From positions 1 to 64,000 of the forward strand of contig NZ_SSOB01000037.1 of assembly GCF_004801405.1 (NCBI RefSeq): a stretch of 64,000 nt of DNA, read 5' to 3'. Of the stretch, positions 49,192 to 57,616 are shown piece after piece (the first letter of the stretch is position 1; each line of letters opens with the position of its first letter). The position numbers were made by a program, and so were the translations under genes. A model generated the notes under the pieces. The model was given only the letters and a program-made list of their open reading frames with translations. It searched no databases and was not told where the DNA came from. The stretch comes from Cohnella fermenti (GTDB lineage Bacteria; Bacillota; Bacilli; Paenibacillales; Paenibacillaceae).

Positions 49192-51663
49192 TCAACCGCG
49201 GCTTGAGAACGGAGTCGAGATCAGCAGCGTTCCGGTGATCCCGCCAAGCTCGATTGCGGCGCCCCAGGGCGTGTCGAGCCGCTTCCACTCCAGGGCTTCG
49301 CCCACGAGATGCGGATAGGCGGAGTTCAGCTTGAAGTCGGTCGACTCCTCGAACCCCGGCTCCGGGAACACGATGACGTTCGCATCGCGCAGTCCCGTCG
49401 CCTCGATCCGTCTTCTCATCCGGATGCTGACGGACGGGACCTCCTTGCAGGCGAGCAGCGTCCGCTCCTCCTGCCGCACGAAGATGCGGCACTCGGCCTG
49501 CCAGGCGCGCGGGAGGCGGTAGACGGAACAGCCGTCCGCAAGGCGCGTCTCCCATCCCATGAGCAGAGGAGCCCCAATCGGCAAACGCAGCTTCAGCTCG
49601 ACGGTCGTATCCGGAACGTATCCCGAATAGATGAAGGCCCCTCGGCTGCGGTGCGTCATCAGAACGGGAGTCTTCGCGTTCGGGTTCATCTTGTCCAGGC
49701 GAACGACGGTGCCGAGCTCCGCCAGCAGCAAGCGCAGCAGGCTCTCCGCAGGGAAGAAGCGGTCCGGCGCATCGGGAATAAGCAGATGCTCGTTCCGCTC
49801 ATGCCGGTTGGCATTCGTGCCGCGCACCCAAGCCGCCGCTCCGCCCTTCCAATCGGGAAGGCGGCGGATCAAAGCCGCAACCCGGCGCTCCGCTCCCTTG
49901 CCGACATAGGCGGCTGCCGCCGTATGGCGATCGCCCTCGTCGCTTAATCGCGCATCCACGCCGCCGTCGGACATCTCGGGGCGGTGCATGATTCGCTGCG
50001 GCCAAGCGCCTTCCCCGAGCCGGTCGGCAGGCAGCCGCAGCTCCAGGTCCAGCTCGCCGTCAAGCGGCGAGTCGAGCGCCAGGTTCAGCGCATCCAGCAG
50101 TCGGCTTCCGGCATGACGTGCCGCCCCATAGAAGATCGCCTTGTTCCCTGCGGCAATCCAGCCGAGCAAGGCCGCCTCCCACTCGCTGTTCTGCTCGGGA
50201 ACCGGCGTAACGATAATCGAGCCGTTGTACAGGGCCGGGAATCGGCGCACCGTCGCGACGAAGTTGTCGGAGGACACGACCGAGCTGAGCGGAAGCCCGT
50301 TGTTGATCGCCCCGCGAATGAACCAGTCCTCGAAGAACGGCCGCTCCAGATTCGGCTCCGCGCCCTCCGCGGCGGCATGGTACTCCCGGAACGGATACAC
50401 CCATACGAGCGGAGCCGGCGCGTCGGGCTTGCGTTCGTTCGCCTTGATCAAGTGCGGAATCACTTCATTGGGCACCTGCTCCGGCATCTCTCCGAGGCAG
50501 TTGTCGACGGTAAGCACATTCAGGCGGTTCGCCGCGACGGCTTCGCCGGAGGCATTGATCCGGGAGAGGGCCATCGGCAAGCAGATGTCGTGCGGCTGGC
50601 CTTCGTACCGGTCCAGCCACGGGCTGTTCATCCACCAAGGATCGTGCACGTAGAAGCGGAACAAATAATCGTCGCCGGAGGGCAGCTCGGCGATTCTCGA
50701 CATATGGCCCGTCAGCTCCAGACCGAAGTCCCCGTTCAGCGCCGCCCAAGGCGAGTTCGGGGGAGGCAGAATGCCGAAGCCCCCCTCGTAGATGCCGCGC
50801 AAGGGAACGCCGTCCGTCGACAGGTCGATGCCTGCCGTTAGATTCGTGCCCCGGGTCTCGACCGGAACCTCGGGGCATTCCGCGCGGAACCGTCTCCAGA
50901 ACTCCAGGATGCGCTCTTGCGTAGATGCTGTTTTCTCAGGGTGGAAGGTGTGCCCGTCATAGGTCGCTCCGGTCGTCCCCCACGTCTCGGTGCCGAAGCC
51001 GAAGCCGTTGGACAGCCACATATAGTCGAACCCCATATCGCGAAGGAACAGCCGGCATTGCCTGCCGAAGAAGGTGCCGAACGGCGTGCCCTCCGGAATT
51101 CCGTCGGGGAAGCCGGCATAACGCCGGGAATCCGCATGAAGAACGCCGTAGCAGCAGACGAAGCTCGCGCGCCCCATCGTATCGCCGTGGCAAATCTCGT
51201 TGTGCCGCTCGTACTTGAAGGAAGACTTGGCGAATTCCGGTCCCGGATCGAACGTTGTGCCGACCGCGACGGGCTTCGCGAACATGGCCGCCCCGACTTC
51301 CTTGATCGTGCCGACGAGCTCGCGAAGAAGACGGTAGGTCAGCGTCGGAGGATGGTCCGTATAGAGATAGCTCCGGGTGTGCAGCCCGATGCCGTCCGGA
51401 TCGACCGCCGGGTCCCACCTCTCCCGCGGGTTGGCTCCTCCGATGTATTTGGCCCATTCGACTTCCTTGTCCGGATCGAGATCGTATTCCAGAATCTCCG
51501 AGCCGTCCGACGTCCACAACAGCACTTGAATCCGGTCCGCATTCGCCAGCAAGGGGCTCCATTGGCCGAACATGCGGCGGCATACGGCTTCCCTGTCCGC
51601 GGGCTCCAAACTCTTGAACGGCTTCAAGCTTACTTCCAGCGTGATGCTCTTAAGCGATTCCAT
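49192..51663 (-). CDS. Unrecognised 823-residue protein of the glycan operon
   Basis: A large cytoplasmic protein (no signal peptide, no membrane segment). It starts MESLKSITLEVSLKPFKSLE. It includes blocks rich in aromatic and acidic residues, such as VSLKPFKSL, GTTFDPGPEFAKSSFKYERHNEICHG, FDYMWLSNGFGFGTETWG and YLFRFYVHDPWWMNSPWLDRYEGQPHDI, which are typical of carbohydrate-active barrels. Recurrent Glu/Asp near Trp could be catalytic, but I cannot assign a family. The gene is last in the operon, 76 bp after the SGNH hydrolase gene. It is probably a glycoside hydrolase of an uncharacterised family (inference). Confidence 0.7.
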   Translation of the reverse strand: MESLKSITLEVSLKPFKSLEPADREAVCRRMFGQWSPLLANADRIQVLLWTSDGSEILEYDLDPDKEVEWAKYIGGANPRERWDPAVDPDGIGLHTRSYLYTDHPPTLTYRLLRELVGTIKEVGAAMFAKPVAVGTTFDPGPEFAKSSFKYERHNEICHGDTMGRASFVCCYGVLHADSRRYAGFPDGIPEGTPFGTFFGRQCRLFLRDMGFDYMWLSNGFGFGTETWGTTGATYDGHTFHPEKTASTQERILEFWRRFRAECPEVPVETRGTNLTAGIDLSTDGVPLRGIYEGGFGILPPPNSPWAALNGDFGLELTGHMSRIAELPSGDDYLFRFYVHDPWWMNSPWLDRYEGQPHDICLPMALSRINASGEAVAANRLNVLTVDNCLGEMPEQVPNEVIPHLIKANERKPDAPAPLVWVYPFREYHAAAEGAEPNLERPFFEDWFIRGAINNGLPLSSVVSSDNFVATVRRFPALYNGSIIVTPVPEQNSEWEAALLGWIAAGNKAIFYGAARHAGSRLLDALNLALDSPLDGELDLELRLPADRLGEGAWPQRIMHRPEMSDGGVDARLSDEGDRHTAAAAYVGKGAERRVAALIRRLPDWKGGAAAWVRGTNANRHERNEHLLIPDAPDRFFPAESLLRLLLAELGTVVRLDKMNPNAKTPVLMTHRSRGAFIYSGYVPDTTVELKLRLPIGAPLLMGWETRLADGCSVYRLPRAWQAECRIFVRQEERTLLACKEVPSVSIRMRRRIEATGLRDANVIVFPEPGFEESTDFKLNSAYPHLVGEALEWKRLDTPWGAAIELGGITGTLLISTPFSSRG

Positions 51664-51739
51664 GTCTGACTCTCTCCTCCTGTCTGTACCGGTCCTGCCT
51701 GTGCCTGTTATGGATGTGCCTGTTATGTGGATGTGCCAG

Positions 51740-52885
51740 TTATGGAATGACTCCGATCAGCCCGAGGTGGAAGCGGGTTCCCCCGCACTCCTCCCGGTTG
51801 CCGTGCACCACTTCGATCTCGACCCGGTGAAGCCCCCGCTCCAGCGGTCCGCCGACCCAGTACAACTGGAACCAGCCGCCGTCCCCGCACCAGGCGGGCC
51901 TCTCCCTTGAAGATTGGACCGGCTCTCCATCGTCGATGCGGTAGACGAATTCGGCCGAGCGCTTGCCGAAGTCGAAGCCGAGCGCCAGCCGCGTTCCCGC
52001 GAACGAGAAGCTCATCTTCGAGCCGAGCGCCGACGTGCACAGCAGGCAGTCGGTCCAAGGCAGGACGGCCGTCGGCCGAACGAACAGCCAGGAGCCTTCC
52101 AGCTCCACTTGCTCGAACGGAACGAGTGCGGCATTGGCCCACGCATGGTCTTGCCCTGAATCCTCCATGTACGGCGGCGGGATATGGGAAGAAGCAGCCT
52201 TCTTCCGAGAGAAGGACCTCCCGCCGCTCGCCGGAACCTTCCCGTCAAGCTCCGCGCTTATGAATTCCATCACCGCCTGCGCATAGCTCCAGCTTCCGCG
52301 GTGGGTCGGATGCAGGCCGTCCGGCAGCCACTCGTCCCAGGTCATCAGCCCGGCCTGCACCTCCCGCAAGGCGTGAAGCCCTACCCAGACGGAGCCGATG
52401 CCGTAGTGCTCGGCCAGCAGCTCGAATTCGCGGATCGAATCCGGAATCTCCCCCCGCATCATCGACTCGTACATCCGCTGGCTGTACGTATAGACGATAA
52501 CGAGATCGGTCGTCCCACCCGCCAGCAGCTTGCGGATCAAGCCCTCTCGCGTCCGCATTCTCCGGTCCGCAGGGGTCATGCCGTCATTCACGGCATACTC
52601 GAGGAAAATCAAGTCGCACCCGCGTCCAATCAAATCCCGCTCCGCCCGGAACAGCATCAAGTCGCTGCCCGTTGCCCCGATCGCCGCATTCTCGACATAG
52701 ATTCTCGTCTGCGGATAGCGGGCGGACAGCCATCGATGGACCGGCTCCGGCCAATTGTGCGCCGAGGGGCCGTATTCCGTAATGGAACCGCCGGCATAGC
52801 CGACGGTCAATCTTCCCTTCTCCAGCGCCCGCCTCGTATGAACAAGCGGTCCGCGATGCCTGGCGACGCTCCAATCGGGGTTCAT
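51740..52885 (-). CDS. SGNH/GDSL-type hydrolase (probable carbohydrate esterase)
   Basis: A 381-residue cytoplasmic esterase. The N-terminal SGNH domain shows block I VGYAGGSITEY with the nucleophile Ser, block III-like GATGSD, block II LEYAVNDGMT and block V DGLHPTHRGS with the Asp-x-x-His pair. A C-terminal beta-rich domain (about residues 240-381) includes GGWFQLYWVGGPLERGLHRVEIEVVHG, similar to a small binding or accessory domain. It overlaps the preceding gene by 4 bp (ATGA), which confirms the ATG at 52885. It may remove acetyl groups from the glycan. Confidence 0.87.
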   Translation of the reverse strand: MNPDWSVARHRGPLVHTRRALEKGRLTVGYAGGSITEYGPSAHNWPEPVHRWLSARYPQTRIYVENAAIGATGSDLMLFRAERDLIGRGCDLIFLEYAVNDGMTPADRRMRTREGLIRKLLAGGTTDLVIVYTYSQRMYESMMRGEIPDSIREFELLAEHYGIGSVWVGLHALREVQAGLMTWDEWLPDGLHPTHRGSWSYAQAVMEFISAELDGKVPASGGRSFSRKKAASSHIPPPYMEDSGQDHAWANAALVPFEQVELEGSWLFVRPTAVLPWTDCLLCTSALGSKMSFSFAGTRLALGFDFGKRSAEFVYRIDDGEPVQSSRERPAWCGDGGWFQLYWVGGPLERGLHRVEIEVVHGNREECGGTRFHLGLIGVIP

Positions 52886-55128
52886 GACGTTCCCCTTCCC
52901 GCGCCGCGAACCTCGATCCGCTCGAACCGGTTGGCCGTGAAGCTCGTGCCGAAGCCGATGGAGCCGCAGCGCCAGTCGGCTTCCCCGACCCCGCGATCGT
53001 CGCGGACACGCACCCCGTTCCGTTCGAACCGGAAGTCGGCTCCGCTCGCGGTGACGCGAATATCGTTCGGCTCCTCGACGTCCGGGTACCGGAAGGCAGC
53101 CGGCTGTCCAACCTCCTGCCCGACGCCGTCCCGGTAGCGGTACAGGCGGACGAAGCCGTCGAAGCCGCATTGGTACAACCAATAGTTGCCGGAGTTCCGG
53201 TAGCGGAACACGAAGCCGACATACGTGTTCGGACGCTCCGAATCCAGACCGTACCAGACGATGGGCGGCCGCTCCGAGGTCCACCGAACCCGGAACTCGC
53301 AATCGCTCCACGTCTGATCGCCGCCGCTGAGCAGCGTGGCATACCCCGCCCCGCCGCCGATGGACAGCTCCACCGTCGCCTCGGCGATGTTCGTGTTGCG
53401 CAGCACGAGACCGCTCCGGCCAACCGCGTCCTCCTTGTTATCCTCGTCGCTGCAGCCGGACGCCCAGTCCCCCCGGCCCTCCACGATCTCCCACTCGTCC
53501 GGCACCCCTTCGCCGTCCGCAGCCGGCGTCCACGGCAGAGACAGATTCGGCACGACGGCGAGGCGGATGTCCGCGAAGGCGGAGGGCTCCTCGCGGCTTG
53601 CCGCGCGCAGCACAATCTCCGTGCGCCCCTCCGTCCGGGTCGGCGCCCGGTAAAGCCCGGTCTCGTCGACCGAGCCGACATCGAACCGGCCGGCCTGCGA
53701 TCCCTCCGCCGCCCCCGCCGACATCGCTGACCAGTCGAGCTCTTGCAGCGTTCCTTCCGTCGGCAGCGCCGTCAGGCGAACCTCGTTGCCAACGGGAAGC
53801 TGCGTCCGCAGCGGGAACGGATGGACGATCGCCATCGGCTCGCAGACCGGGTCCCACGGCGCGCCGTGCTCAAGGACGGCGATGACGTGGAAGTCGAGCG
53901 CCGGAATACGGAACCGCACCCGGCCGTCGCGGAATTCATACTCTCCTTCTTCCAGCACAGTCCTTCGGCGGCTCGACGGCAGGTCCGGCGTTGTCAGCCA
54001 GATGCGCTTCACCGGCTCGTCGACCGACAGCTCGATCTGAACATCGCGCTGCACCGCCATGCTCTGGCTCCCGTTGTCGTAGTTCCCGTTGACCGCGTGA
54101 ACAATTGTCCGATCCGGCTGGCGGAAGGCGCTTGTCCATATCCGCTCCCGGTCCGCGCGGAGATGCTGCGGCTCGATCCATTCCAGGTCCCGAAGCAGCG
54201 GCCCGAGCTCGCGAATGAACTTCACCCGATTGGCGACGATCGCGTGCAGCCCCCGTTCGTAAGCGCCAAGCCGGTTGTAGAAGCTGCGGAAGGCGCCCGG
54301 GATTCCGCCTGCGGCCATAATTTGCGCTTCCGCGATCCGCACGTAATTCGGCCATACGGAGAAGTCCTTCGGCGCGACAAAGCGGCTGCCCGCGAAGTCG
54401 ATAAAATAATAGAATCGCTTCGGAGCGACGGCCCGGTGCGCTTCCCTCATCTCGGGAATGAGATGATAGGTGCCGTCGAACGGCTCCGTCTCGGCCCCGG
54501 TGAAGTCGTGGCCGGCCGGCAGACCTTGGAGGCGAAGCGGGTACGAGCGGACGTAGAAGTCCGCCAGCTCCCGCCCGTTCGGCTGCGCCCCGCAATACAT
54601 CGTGAAGTCCTGGCCGCCGTACCCCCGGGAGTTCGTCGAGACGAGAATCGGCCGATCGTGCTTCTCCATGGCATAAGCCCGAAGCCGGGCGATGACGTCG
54701 TCGATGCTCTCGGCCGTGCCGTGATCGTATTCGTCGATATGAATCGAGCGGACGCCAAGATCGATCTGACGCTTGAGCTTGGATATGATCAGCCGCTTCC
54801 CGCCCTCGGTATTGTTGCGCAAATAATGAATCGGGCTTCCCGTCGAGACGGGGCCTCCGTCCGCCTCCAGAAGGTCGGAAGCCGTCATGTCCGGGGGCGC
54901 GGACTCTGCGGACGGAGCCCAGTAATAGGCGTCGATGCCGCCCCCGATTCTTGCCCCTTGCTCCTCGAGCGACCGCAGGCTCTCCCGGATGCCGGAGAAT
55001 CCGCGATCCTGCAGGGCGGTGCCGATCCATTCGAACACCGCCCTCTCCAGATGCTCGGGCTTTAACACCGCAGCCAGCCGCCTGATCTTCGAATCGTATG
55101 CGTGCTGCGCGAACAGCCAGATGTCCAT
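52882..55128 (-). CDS. Unrecognised glycoside-hydrolase-like barrel with a C-terminal concanavalin-type domain
   Basis: A 748-residue cytoplasmic protein. The N-terminal 400 residues look like a TIM barrel, with GIDAYYWAPS, GVRSIHIDEYDHGT and PILVSTNSRGYGGQD; IHIDEYDHG is a candidate active-site strand. A beta domain follows. The last 200 residues (GVPDEWEIVEGRGDW...ANRFERIEVRG) resemble the LamG-like / 3-keto-disaccharide hydrolase fold. The start is ATG 55128, 7 bp after the rhamnosidase stop, with AGAAAGG overlapping that stop. The family is not known to me. Confidence 0.75.
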   Translation of the reverse strand: MDIWLFAQHAYDSKIRRLAAVLKPEHLERAVFEWIGTALQDRGFSGIRESLRSLEEQGARIGGGIDAYYWAPSAESAPPDMTASDLLEADGGPVSTGSPIHYLRNNTEGGKRLIISKLKRQIDLGVRSIHIDEYDHGTAESIDDVIARLRAYAMEKHDRPILVSTNSRGYGGQDFTMYCGAQPNGRELADFYVRSYPLRLQGLPAGHDFTGAETEPFDGTYHLIPEMREAHRAVAPKRFYYFIDFAGSRFVAPKDFSVWPNYVRIAEAQIMAAGGIPGAFRSFYNRLGAYERGLHAIVANRVKFIRELGPLLRDLEWIEPQHLRADRERIWTSAFRQPDRTIVHAVNGNYDNGSQSMAVQRDVQIELSVDEPVKRIWLTTPDLPSSRRRTVLEEGEYEFRDGRVRFRIPALDFHVIAVLEHGAPWDPVCEPMAIVHPFPLRTQLPVGNEVRLTALPTEGTLQELDWSAMSAGAAEGSQAGRFDVGSVDETGLYRAPTRTEGRTEIVLRAASREEPSAFADIRLAVVPNLSLPWTPAADGEGVPDEWEIVEGRGDWASGCSDEDNKEDAVGRSGLVLRNTNIAEATVELSIGGGAGYATLLSGGDQTWSDCEFRVRWTSERPPIVWYGLDSERPNTYVGFVFRYRNSGNYWLYQCGFDGFVRLYRYRDGVGQEVGQPAAFRYPDVEEPNDIRVTASGADFRFERNGVRVRDDRGVGEADWRCGSIGFGTSFTANRFERIEVRGAGRGTS

Positions 55129-55135
55129 GATGCGT

Positions 55136-57577
55136 TCAGACCTTTCTTCCTGTAAAATCAACCTTCATCTTGCCCGCCCGAAGCCGCACTTGCTCGCCGT
55201 TCGCATAGACGAAGCCCTGCAAGCCCTCGGGCAATTCGACGATGCCGGATAGTCCGCCTTCGTCGTCCCGTGCGAAGCGGACGCGAATGACGCCAAGCGG
55301 GTGGACCATCTCCCCCTCCGCTTCCCTCAGATCTCCAAGTCTCGGAGTTATGGCTACCTCTGCGAAGCCCATGGAGGAAGGACGAATGCCCAGCACCGTC
55401 GCATAGAAATGATAGAGCGGATGAGCACCCCAGGCATGGCAGTCGGAACGCGTCTCGTCCTCGAACACCTCGGGCGTCGTCCGGAAGCCTCTGCTCTCCA
55501 GCTCGAACCACTGGCCGAGGCGATCCATGGGCAGCGAGCCGCCTTCGAGCAACGAATAAACTTCAAACAGGTAGTGGGCAAAAAAAATCGAGGTCCGCGT
55601 CAGCCGACTGTCTTGAGCAAGTCCGACCTCCACCCTCCGTGCGCGCTCCTGTCCGATAGAACCGCTTAACAGGGCCATGCATTGCGCATGCTCCGAGTAG
55701 GCGCCCATCTTCCGGTCGTCGGCGTACAGGCCGCGCTCTTCGTTCCAGAAGGCGCGGTCCGCCGCCTCGGCAAGCGCGGCGGCCAGGCGCTCCCAACGAC
55801 TCGCCAGCTCCTCTTCGCCCATGTACCGCTCCACGGCCGCCGTCTGCTTCAGCGCGCAGACGGCCAGCCAATTGTAAATTCCGCTGATCTCCTCGCCGCC
55901 GTGAGGGGGGATGCCTCCGGGCCATTCCGCCTGCCAGTCCATGAAGTTCCAGCCTCTTGGCGAGCGCAGCAGCCCGTCTTCCGAACGGAGCAGCAGCCGC
56001 TCCAGGACGTCGCGGACGCCCGGCAGCAAGCCCGCGAGGACGGAGCGATCGCCGCGCCACAGCGCGTAGTCGTACACCATTAAGACCCACCAGAAGCAGA
56101 AGGAAGGGATGATTTTGCCAGAGCCGTCCGGCCAAGCGCAAGCGACCAATCCCGTCGGATTGCGGCGCGAACGTTCGAACATCTGCAGGCTTTTCACCGT
56201 CAACCGGTCGTCCTTCGTCAGTACGTACTGCAGAAGCGCCTCGAGGCGGGAATCGCCGACGTACATCATCTGCTCCCAGTAAGGGCAATCCATGTAGGTC
56301 TCGTGCATGCACAGCTCCTGGCTGCGAAGGGCGATCGGAACGAACGCGTTCCAACGATCGTCGCTGCAGCGGAACTCGCTCTCGATCCGCAGCGGGTACC
56401 GGGTCTCCGTCAAGACGACGGCCTGAATCCAGAGCGGCTCGTCGGCCGTTATGACCGTAAGCTCGGCGTAACGGCCGGCGTGCCACCATAACGTCCCCCA
56501 TCTCCTTCGGTCGCCGCCGTCCGGCAGGAACGTATCGCCGATTCCGACGAAGCGGCAGTCTTCGATATCGTTGCGGTTGCGCTTCACCACCCGGTTGCCT
56601 TCCCGGCGGTACAGCGCTTCCGCGAAGCGAAGACGAATGGCCGAGCCGGCGCCGCCCGAGGTGACCAGCTCGGGATACAAGCAATAGTAATTGTCCATAT
56701 CGATCACAATTCGGCGCCCTGTCCGCGGAGGCACCAAGAGCGGCTGCCCGGCGTTCAACAGCGCCGACCAACTGCCGCTCTCTTCCGGAAGATGCAGGCT
56801 CCGCTCGATTGCGGCATCGGACGTCTCAAGCGAATCCGCCGATGCGACATATCGAACGTCGACTCCCGTTATCGGTTGCTCCAGCATGGGGGGAAGCCCC
56901 GACGGCTGCATGATATGCTTGCTGTCGGCGGACGTATAAACGTAGCCGTTATTCCCGCTGTGAAGCGGCTCGGCCGTCATCCACCCATCGCCTTCTCCAC
57001 GTTCGAAGCCCCAATCGTGAAGGCTTCCGTCAAGCAAGAGCTTCGCTCCGGTTCCGATTCCCTTGGAAGCGACTTCCGCGAATCCATACCCGCGAAGCCG
57101 CTTGGATTGCCATTGGGCATTGCCGGTCCCGATGACGCCCGTCCAGCGCTCGCTCTCCGGAGCCAGGATGAACCCCGGTCCGATCGTCGCCTGGGCCCAC
57201 GGCTTCAGCTTGCCGAGCGACCAGACGCGGGCGGCCAGCGTATGCGCTCCGGGCCGAATATCGAATTCATAGGATTCATAGAACCAGTTCGACTTGCCGC
57301 CTCGCTCGCTGCCGCGGCCGACCCTTTCCCCATCGTAATACAGCTCGTAACGCTCATCGGCGCTGACGTGAACGACGACTGTATCGCCCTGAAGAGCTTC
57401 GAACCGAAGCGCGAAGGCCGACACGAAGGGAGGCTCATGCCTCCCGGGGTGCCGAATCCACGCGCTTGGCCAGTAATCGTCGTATTCCCACGGCAGAAGC
57501 GTCTCGCTTCGTTCCCTCTCATGGTCCTCGAACGGGTGCCGATCGCGCGATATTTTTTTGACCGGCATATGTGGCAT
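55136..57577 (-). CDS. Alpha-L-rhamnosidase-like glycoside hydrolase (GH78 type)
   Basis: An 813-residue cytoplasmic enzyme: two beta domains at the N-terminus, an (alpha/alpha)6 barrel from about 400 to 740, then a C-terminal beta domain. The barrel begins with ELCMHETYMDCPYWEQMMYVGDSRLEAL, corresponding to the GH78 DCP...E...GD catalytic block with its general acid Glu. HAWGAHPLYHFYATVLGI near the end is also typical of GH78. It would release terminal rhamnose from imported oligosaccharides. ATG 57577 is 14 bp from GAGGAGG. Confidence 0.85.
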   Translation of the reverse strand: MPHMPVKKISRDRHPFEDHERERSETLLPWEYDDYWPSAWIRHPGRHEPPFVSAFALRFEALQGDTVVVHVSADERYELYYDGERVGRGSERGGKSNWFYESYEFDIRPGAHTLAARVWSLGKLKPWAQATIGPGFILAPESERWTGVIGTGNAQWQSKRLRGYGFAEVASKGIGTGAKLLLDGSLHDWGFERGEGDGWMTAEPLHSGNNGYVYTSADSKHIMQPSGLPPMLEQPITGVDVRYVASADSLETSDAAIERSLHLPEESGSWSALLNAGQPLLVPPRTGRRIVIDMDNYYCLYPELVTSGGAGSAIRLRFAEALYRREGNRVVKRNRNDIEDCRFVGIGDTFLPDGGDRRRWGTLWWHAGRYAELTVITADEPLWIQAVVLTETRYPLRIESEFRCSDDRWNAFVPIALRSQELCMHETYMDCPYWEQMMYVGDSRLEALLQYVLTKDDRLTVKSLQMFERSRRNPTGLVACAWPDGSGKIIPSFCFWWVLMVYDYALWRGDRSVLAGLLPGVRDVLERLLLRSEDGLLRSPRGWNFMDWQAEWPGGIPPHGGEEISGIYNWLAVCALKQTAAVERYMGEEELASRWERLAAALAEAADRAFWNEERGLYADDRKMGAYSEHAQCMALLSGSIGQERARRVEVGLAQDSRLTRTSIFFAHYLFEVYSLLEGGSLPMDRLGQWFELESRGFRTTPEVFEDETRSDCHAWGAHPLYHFYATVLGIRPSSMGFAEVAITPRLGDLREAEGEMVHPLGVIRVRFARDDEGGLSGIVELPEGLQGFVYANGEQVRLRAGKMKVDFTGRKV

Positions 57578-57616
57578 TGGGAAAATCGCGGCCTCCTCTT
57601 CGATCTGCCCGGCCGG

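Noticed and set aside
51740..53311. 523-residue version of the SGNH hydrolase
   Set aside because: The first 142 residues are an Arg/Gly-rich shadow inside the preceding gene. The ATG at 52885, overlapping the upstream stop, fits better.
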